A stretch of DNA of 64,000 bases from Vandiemenella viatica (Eukaryota > Arthropoda > Insecta > Orthoptera > Morabidae), in assembly GCA_031002005.1 (NCBI GenBank), contig CM061920.1, positions 46,168,610-46,232,609 of the forward strand, given 5' to 3'. The number at the start of each line of letters is the position of its first letter. Position 1 is the stretch's first letter. Positions 58,359 to 64,000 of this stretch are shown here, in pieces. A program made the translations under genes and the position numbers. The notes under the pieces are model-generated. The model had not been told where the DNA came from, ran no database searches, and saw nothing but the letters and a program-made list of their open reading frames with translations.

Positions 58359-59299
58359 ATCTTCCTTGCTTTACTAATGTATTTGCTAACCTCTGTTCCT
58401 TTGTGTTATTAATCTTATTTCCTACCACCAATAATTAACATTCTGTTCTCATCTCTGAAATGTGAATATGAATTTAGTTTCTCTCCTCATCTTTTCATTC
58501 ATTCTTCCACTATGATTCTGACTTTTCTCTTTTTTTACCACCCCAGAAATCTACGCCCAGTAACTCATGGTTGTGGTCATGATCTATGAACACCAGAGAA
58601 CTGTATTAATCTTTGCTAAGCAATATGAATACCCTTCCACCAATTGCTCTTCTGTCTCTGTGATACACTTGGTAACAATTAGGAAAAACCTCATTGTCTA
58701 GTACTCCTTTTAACAAGATCCTACTGGTATAATTACTTGCAGTTTGTGGATCTCTATTAAGTTCCAATTTCTATTATTTTGTTCATTATATTTCTATAGT
58801 TTAACTCTCTTATTATTGGCCTCGTTAAAAAGAATGGGGAGAGTAACCCATCATTCATCAAAGCTAAAGACTGTGATGAGTATACAACACATGAGATGAA
58901 CAGAAATAGCAACTCCATTAACCCTACTGTCTTCCAAAGCCTAATCAGTCAGAAGGTAAACATCAGTATGTGCACACCTCCTTTACCAAATTGTCTGATC
59001 CCTCCTGCAAGAATAAGGTTTTAAACTGAAATATTGTATATTTGTATTCGTGTTGTATGTTGTATACTAATTGTAGCCTTCAACTTTATTGAGCAATGGT
59101 TTACATTCCTTATCCTTTGTAATCTATATTGCCTAAAAGCTGTTTCCTTTTTCCTTAGCATCCTTATTGTTGACTTCATTATATTTTCAGTGTTAATTGT
59201 CATCATCCCAATTTTACCCTCGTCTGTTATTGTTTCATTGCATCATACCTTTGATCACTTATTTTTATCTCCACACCAGCAGCCCCTAACCTAAAAATG

Positions 59300-59972
59300 T
59301 CACAGCCCTGACACCATCTAACAACCTGAAAGTATCCCCTTCCCTCTTCAATTTAGGTGTAGACCAAACCTAAGGAAATCCTACCTACCAGTGGATACCA
59401 CCGGCATAACCCCCAAGACGGAATTAATGTCCTTCCCAAGCAGCACCTCGGTCTACATGTTAACTCATCTCATAGCGTGGCTCAATTGTGGCCAATCAAG
59501 GTGACTTAAGACTTGCACGAGTTCAGTCCTGGTATGCTGTGCCTCCTTACCTTGTTCAGGTCACTCTGTATTATAACATGTGTTCCTACTAATTTGAAAA
59601 ACATGGTTAAAATATCTCTTCCTCTTACCAAATCCCACTACGTGAGTATATACTTTTTAGATTTGATAGGTATAGATACTTTGTATGAAGAAGAAGGTGA
59701 TGAAGTATTAATATCATTTGACCCATTGGCATGTGTTCTTTGGGAATGAGGTATAATCAATTTGACGTTTGAAAAAAGAAACCATTCTACATGTAGACAT
59801 GAACGATCTGTCATGCTCCTCATGTGACAAATAGGATATGATTGGTATTTATCTTTGCCTTCATGTCTAGTTTAAAAGAATGCTTTCTCAATTATTCATA
59901 TAAAGTTGTACTTACGTGACCTTGACGCTTGCCAATTTTTTGCTGAAATGAAATACTTGCTTATTTATATTC
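59300..59972. other. ZC3H18 intron 1, unannotated
   Basis: No convincing features between the CR1-like LINE and the PLE. Confidence 0.5.
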
Positions 59973-60389
59973 ATAATTCATTTTACATGGAAAAGAAAGG
60001 GAAAATACACCCAACACTCACCAAAGCTGAAGGGAGGAGGGCAGCAGCAACACAGCACAACACACAAACAAATAAAAAACAATATTTCGGGTGAAGAATC
60101 CCCTTTTTCAAGTAAACAGATAGGTGGTTGGTCTTGCGCAAGACTTGCGTAGGACGCAGCCACTCATAGAACGCAACAGACCGTTGGAGGTGGTGGGGGC
60201 AGCAACGATAATATAACCGCGAGTATACGAAAGATTGAAATGATCAAAAAAAATATATACATATATATTAGTTATTAAAAATATATATAAAGAAAAAATA
60301 TAATTGAAAATAAAAAAAAAAAAAAAATATGAAACTATTGAACTATTGTACTGGCCAGTGGTGGGTGTATAGGGTGAGGATGGAAGATG

Positions 60390-60935
60390 TTAACGGAAAT
60401 TAAGGCCTGGGGGATGTCTGGTTTGAAGGATGTGTTGATATGCCAATTCCCACCTGCGGAGTTCAGATTGGGAGGTAGTGTCTGGAAGTACTCTAATGGC
60501 TCTTACTGTGAAGCAGTTATTAAGGTCACGGGTGTTGTGAGTACTGGCATGGTGAGCAACGGGGAGGTCCAGGTTTTGGGAGTAAACTGTCTGTCTGTGA
60601 CCATTCATTCTGATGGATAATGAGTTTGAGGTCAGGCCAATGTAGGAACTTGGACAGTGGAGGCAGGTGAGCTGGTAAATGAGATGGGTGGTTGTACAGG
60701 TGGCATGACCTATTATGGGGTAGGTTTCACCAGTTGTAGGATTGCTATAGGTAGTCGTAGGTGGATGCATACCGCAAGTTTTGCAACGGGGTCTCTTACA
60801 AGGGAAGGATCCAAACGGTGGTTTAGGAGCATCAGAGGCTTGATATTTATGTACAAGAATGTTTTTTAGATTAGGCGGTCTGCTGAAGGTGACTCGGGGT
60901 GTGGTGGGAAGGATAGATGGAAGAATGCGGCGCAT
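60390..60935 (-). CDS. Penelope-like element linker and GIY-YIG endonuclease, 5'-truncated
   Basis: The open frame of 181 residues starts after the missing RT. It has RPPNLKN at 19-25, a Cys cluster (Cys46, Cys51, Cys54) of the kind found in PLE linkers, and a GIY-YIG nuclease: IY at 86-87, YIG at 98-100, catalytic-type Arg109 followed by NGH. It ends with LRRWELAYQHIL and a RHPPGLNFR terminus. The true start is lost by truncation; the first Met is not a natural start. The domain nicks DNA for insertion. It is intact and not frame-shifted, consistent with the young inverted tails. It lies on the strand opposite to ZC3H18. Confidence 0.9.
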   Translation of the reverse strand: MRRILPSILPTTPRVTFSRPPNLKNILVHKYQASDAPKPPFGSFPCKRPRCKTCGMHPPTTTYSNPTTGETYPIIGHATCTTTHLIYQLTCLHCPSSYIGLTSNSLSIRMNGHRQTVYSQNLDLPVAHHASTHNTRDLNNCFTVRAIRVLPDTTSQSELRRWELAYQHILQTRHPPGLNFR

Positions 60936-61140
60936 TTCAGGAAAGGATCTAAGAAAGTCATAGATACATATATTTTTAATAACTAATATATATGTATATA
61001 TTTTTTGATCATTTCAATCTTTCGTATACTCGCGGTTATATTATCGTTGCTGCCCCCACCACCTCCGACGGTCTGTTGCGTTCTATGAGTGGCTGCGTCC
61101 TACGCAAGTCTTGCGCAAGACCAACCACCTATCTGTTTAC

Positions 61141-61172
61141 TTGAAAAAGGGGATTCTTCACCCGAAATATTG
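61141..61172 (+). ncRNA. Hammerhead-like core, degenerate, in PLE tail (5' inverted copy)
   Basis: TTGAAAA, A, then GGG / long loop / CCC, GAAA and TATTG follow the order of the motif at 24305. The CTGANGA box is altered at two positions, so activity is doubtful. The mirror copy is at about 60080-60112. Confidence 0.4.
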
Positions 61173-61321
61173 TTTTTTATTTGTTTGTGTGTTGTGCTGT
61201 GTTGCTGCTGCCCTCCTCCCTTCAGCTTTGGTGAGTGTTGGGTGTATTTTCCCTTTCTTTTCCATGTAAATATTGCCCCGCGGCATTTCTTTCCTTTCAT
61301 TGTTACCCATAATTCATTTTA

Positions 61322-62106
61322 ATTATTTATTGATCACTTATTTATTTCTCTCTTCTGCTTTCTGATTACTATTTCTTCCTGCTTTTATAATCATTTATTC
61401 CTTTTTTAATCATACTTTCATCGGATTTATATTGCCATATGTAACTTGCTTTACTACAGACTTCTTAAGAACCAAAGAGTCTGCTCTGCAATGTTGCATG
61501 TGACAATAATAATCTGTGGTCCAACGATATGCTATTTGATTAAAATGAATCCTGTACACAAGAATTTTTCACCTTCAGTCACAGTGCATATAAGTTGTTT
61601 TATAAGTTGCATTAATGTTTATCCTTTTTTTGCGAATTTGCATAGCATCTGGAAACAATTGATTCCTATTAAACTTGGCAGTGGTTAAACTAACTTATTT
61701 TTTTACGTAAAAAAAAATTTTAACAGTTACTTGTAGCTGAAAAGCAAAAAGTCGTTTTGACCTGATAGAAGTATGTATTGTGTAAGAGTGGAGGCTTTCT
61801 TAACATTGTATATAAATGAAATTTTCTCAGTCACTTGACAGTGGCGTTAGAGAATATGACCTCCAAAACCTCATGCTATACAAACATTCTGTCATGGCTA
61901 GTTTCCCGAGGAAATTTCATCTAGTATGTATTGTATTTTGTTTTTTTCCTGTCTTCAAATTCCTTCTAATTAATTTTTTATTTTGGTACTTTTACTTCCT
62001 AGAAATTTTGTCCTGTATGCAATATAGTTATTTATATGTAATATTGATAATTGTAAGTTTTTAATAGTTTAAAAGAAAAGACTGCTAAAGTTTGATTCAT
62101 TTTCAG
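61322..62106. other. ZC3H18 intron 1, last part
   Basis: AT-rich sequence ending in TTTTCAG before exon 2. No mobile element recognised. Confidence 0.6.
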
Positions 62107-62236
62107 ATTTCTTCATCCAGGAGTGACTGATAAGGGAAATTATACAATGTTTGATATGGTCCGACCCCTTGTGCCCATGAATGGCCCTCCGATGTATCCA
62201 CCCATGGACTATAGACCACCTTATGACAGGATGCCT
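62107..62236 (+). CDS. ZC3H18: ZC3H18 exon 2 (end of CCCH finger)
   Basis: After TTTTCAG at 62106 the exon completes the split Arg codon and reads FLHPGVTDKGNYTMFDMV, giving His371 of the zinc finger and the HPGV.DKGNY block that is diagnostic of ZC3H18. A Pro/Met/Tyr-rich stretch follows (PMYPPMDYRPPYDRMP). The donor is CCT|GTAAGC at 62236/62237, phase 0. The preceding intron is 8.9 kb and full of mobile elements. Confidence 0.9.
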
Positions 62237-62333
62237 GTAAGCAATTGTTTTTTTTTTTTTTTTTTTTTAAAGAAAATGTTGATGTGTTTGGGTTTTTCAA
62301 ATTAATATTATTTTTATCTACCTTTTGTGCAAG

Positions 62334-62420
62334 ATGGCAGCTCCATATCCTGGGCCTAGGAAGGATGAGCCACCAGTGTTTGAATCAGCCTGGGAACGTG
62401 GACTGCGTCAAGCAAAGGAG
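62334..62420 (+). CDS. ZC3H18: ZC3H18 exon 3
   Basis: A 29-codon exon between GTGCAAG|ATG and AAGGAG|GTATAA. It contains FESAWERGLRQAKE, matching the ESAWERGLRHAKE block of vertebrate ZC3H18. The acceptor (a pyrimidine-rich run then GCAAG) is weaker than a consensus CAG because the AG follows AA. The phase is 0 on both sides. Confidence 0.88.
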
Positions 62421-62493
62421 GTATAACTCGGGATATTAAATTTTCTCTTTGTATATAAAAACTAGGGAAATACAGTGTTCGTTCTTCTTGCAG

Positions 62494-62648
62494 ATGATGC
62501 GAAAATCAACAAAACGCAAAGAAACTGACATGGACTTTGAGGAAAAGAAAATGAATTTAAGTCTGGGTCAAGAAGAGCTGGATAAAGAGAATGATTACTA
62601 TACACGTCCAGCTAGTCCAATACTTAGAGATGACACAGAGCGTTGGGG
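62494..62648 (+). CDS. ZC3H18: ZC3H18 exon 4
   Basis: Starts after CTTCTTGCAG at 62493 and reads MMRKSTKRKETDMDFEEKKM, then a SLGQEELDKENDYYTRP segment matching the DFEEKRF...DKENE region of ZC3H18. The donor is TTGGGG|GTATGT at 62648/62649, leaving two bases of a split codon. The following exons are not seen before position 64000 and should lie to the right. Confidence 0.88.
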
Positions 62649-63429
62649 GTATGTTGTATAAAATGTTTTCTCTTTCATTATAAACCCATTTTCAACTTTG
62701 TTATAATGCAGACTTTGTTTCATTTTTGTGCCATGTTATTAATTTGTCTTAATCCTGCAGATGTTGTGTGTAAAGTGTTTTACTTTGCAAAATGATATCA
62801 ATATAAATAAGAAAAAATCTGGGATATATTGTACATACAGTCAAAATTTGATGTTAGCTGTACCGGTTCGTATAAACTTAACAGAAATAAAGAAAATTAT
62901 TTTTATTTGTAAGCAAGCTGCTTGCAATATGAAAAATGTAAGATAACCTTAAAGTGATGGATAAATTGGTAACAAAGGTCTGTGAAAATGGGTGAATTAT
63001 TCCATACTTTTTACTGCATGCAGAAATGCAATTTTTTTAAAAAATTGTTCTTTCTTGCTGAAGTTTCTGTTACAGCTAAAGGTGTTATTGAAATTTGGTG
63101 ATACTTAAAGTAATACCCCTCCTCAGAATGGAAATTTAAGCAGCTTACATCTAATTCAGATATGGCGTGTTATCAGAAAGTATAGTTTCTATAATGATCA
63201 CAAAATAGGAAACTACTAACTGCTTCTAACGGACAAATTCCTATATGACAGTTGAACAATATTATTCACAGAACATATTTTTTTCATCGTTTGTCTTCAA
63301 CATTACATTTTAATTTTTCAACATAGTAATTTTAAGACTAAAGAATGTCAACATTTACCATAGTAGAGGGCAAAGCAGCACAGAAATAAAAAATACCCAT
63401 ACAAATATATAAATTTTTTTAGGCCTTCA
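62649..63429. other. ZC3H18 intron 4, first part
   Basis: No coding exon or mobile element recognised after the exon 4 donor. Confidence 0.5.
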
Positions 63430-64000
63430 ACAGTAGTGAGTGAGGTGAATGCAAGGGATGTGGGCAGTCAGGTGTAGGTGAAGCCCTTCATAACTTGCCA
63501 GATGCCAACACTTAGGGCCGCCTCCGCCTCACTGAAGATTCTGACCACAAGAAAGTTCAGGAATTTTTACATCTACGGGCCTTTCCAAGGTCTTGCTCCA
63601 CTTCTTATACATGAAAATCCACATACCCCTTCTCTATACCTCCTATCCAAAAGCCTGGCTATTCAGAAAACCCTATTGTTATGTCTTATAGATCTCCAAC
63701 TGAACACGTCTCTGCCTGTCAGATCCCCTCCCACATTAAGGATACAGAACACTTCCTCTTCTGTCTTTCTACTCTGTCCAAACCTCTTCCTTCCAACTCC
63801 ATCCTGGTGATGATTGATGTCACATCCCTGATCAAACATTGCTCAGTGCCATGAAACATTTCATGATTCAGCACCGCCTCACTAACACTTCTTTCATCAC
63901 CACATTGGACCCTCTGATACTCAACAACAAGGCAATATCTACCACCAACCTGTGGCACTAGCATAGGTACTCACATGGCCCACTGTTATGCTAACCTCTT
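63430..64000 (+). pseudogene. Penelope-like reverse transcriptase fragment, runs off the window
   Basis: Pieces in different frames: KDTEHFLF type block and SNSILVMIDVTSLI (strand before the first catalytic Asp) near 63740-63830, then a CGTSIGTHMAHCYANLF read near 63950-64000, which is the conserved PLE motif before the catalytic YxDD region. Several stops and shifts break the frame, so this copy is dead. It is in ZC3H18 intron 4 in the same orientation as the gene. The catalytic Asp pair lies beyond the window edge. Confidence 0.8.

Larger units (their letters stand above)
55988..58840 (-). mobile_element. CR1-like LINE (copy 3), internally deleted, with nested hAT
   Basis: On the minus strand, endonuclease pieces (about 58840-58400) lead into the frame 57861-58358 (THGDQPYMLDIFLIKPDGI, QVTEGISDRSALLEDI). 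The sequence then jumps to the RT C-terminal part (SNW-type block near 57780, then YLG-type region to 57440), so the RT core is deleted. After the hAT at 56258-57430 it continues to the 3' region (56257-55990) with the same blocks as copy 1. The very end of the 3' terminus is eroded. Confidence 0.8.
59986..61308 (-). mobile_element. Young truncated Penelope-like element with ~305-bp inverted tails, 13-bp TSD
   Basis: ATAATTCATTTTA is duplicated exactly (59973-59985 and 61309-61321). Inverted copies of the tail (about 59986-60288 and 60968-61269) are nearly identical, and about 39 nt of extra sequence lies outside the right-hand (5') copy. Between them only the C-terminal third of the PLE protein remains (60390-60935). 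The arrangement matches known PLE pseudo-LTRs. Near-identity of the arms points to recent insertion. Confidence 0.92.

Noticed and set aside
1..64000. CRISPR arrays, bacterial operons or phage genes.
   Set aside because: There are no regularly spaced short repeats and no prokaryotic gene organisation; repeats are eukaryotic transposons.

Overview
The window looks like intergenic and intronic DNA from a large, AT-rich animal genome, most likely an insect. The reasons are one spliced host gene, many families of eukaryotic DNA transposons and retrotransposons, tRNA-derived SINEs and poly(A) tails. There are no bacterial operons, rRNA genes, intact tRNA genes or CRISPR arrays. A narrower placement, such as a polyneopteran with a big genome, is only a guess.

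The only host gene I recognise is a ZC3H18 orthologue (CCCH zinc finger, nuclear RNA fate). Four plus-strand coding exons are visible: 52103-53205, 62107-62236, 62334-62420 and 62494-62648. The first intron is 8.9 kb, splits the zinc finger and is full of transposons. The last exons lie beyond the right edge. One more weak candidate exon lies at 8839-8955.

Layout. 1-6.2 kb: an RTE-like LINE tail, then a decayed CR1/Jockey-type LINE broken by an unclassified insertion and a solo LTR. 6.2-20.3 kb: a field of non-autonomous DNA transposons (hAT-like, Harbinger, mariner, two GGG-ended MITEs, a 3.3-kb foldback element). 23.4-31.3 kb: a CR1-like LINE split by a hAT transposon and by a small Penelope-like element (PLE), then a second hAT carrying a Tc1-like element. 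34-35.4 kb: a hAT relic. 36.6-46.9 kb: a PLE carrying an RTE tail, then PLE fragments around an RTE-like LINE that itself holds a CR1 fragment, then a Jockey-like LINE. 48-49.6 kb: another LINE with a hAT MITE inside. 54-61.3 kb (ZC3H18 intron 1): PLEs and a CR1-like LINE containing a hAT that contains a foldback element and a SINE. 63.4-64 kb: a PLE reverse transcriptase.

The most interesting signal is a set of Penelope-like insertions sharing one plan: a tail in inverted orientation at the 5' end, a short extra extension outside it, a hammerhead-ribozyme-like core at the start of the 3' tail, and target duplications of 9-14 bp. The insertions at 36603-40309 and 59986-61308 still carry PLE coding sequence. 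Those at 24208-24401 and 55579-55868 carry none. The 194-bp one is a near-perfect 62-bp palindrome around a well-formed hammerhead core. A 50-bp fragment of the same tail sits at 12913-12962 with its own 10-bp duplication and a matching empty site 1 kb away. I read these as non-autonomous, ribozyme-bearing PLE derivatives mobilised by the full-length elements.
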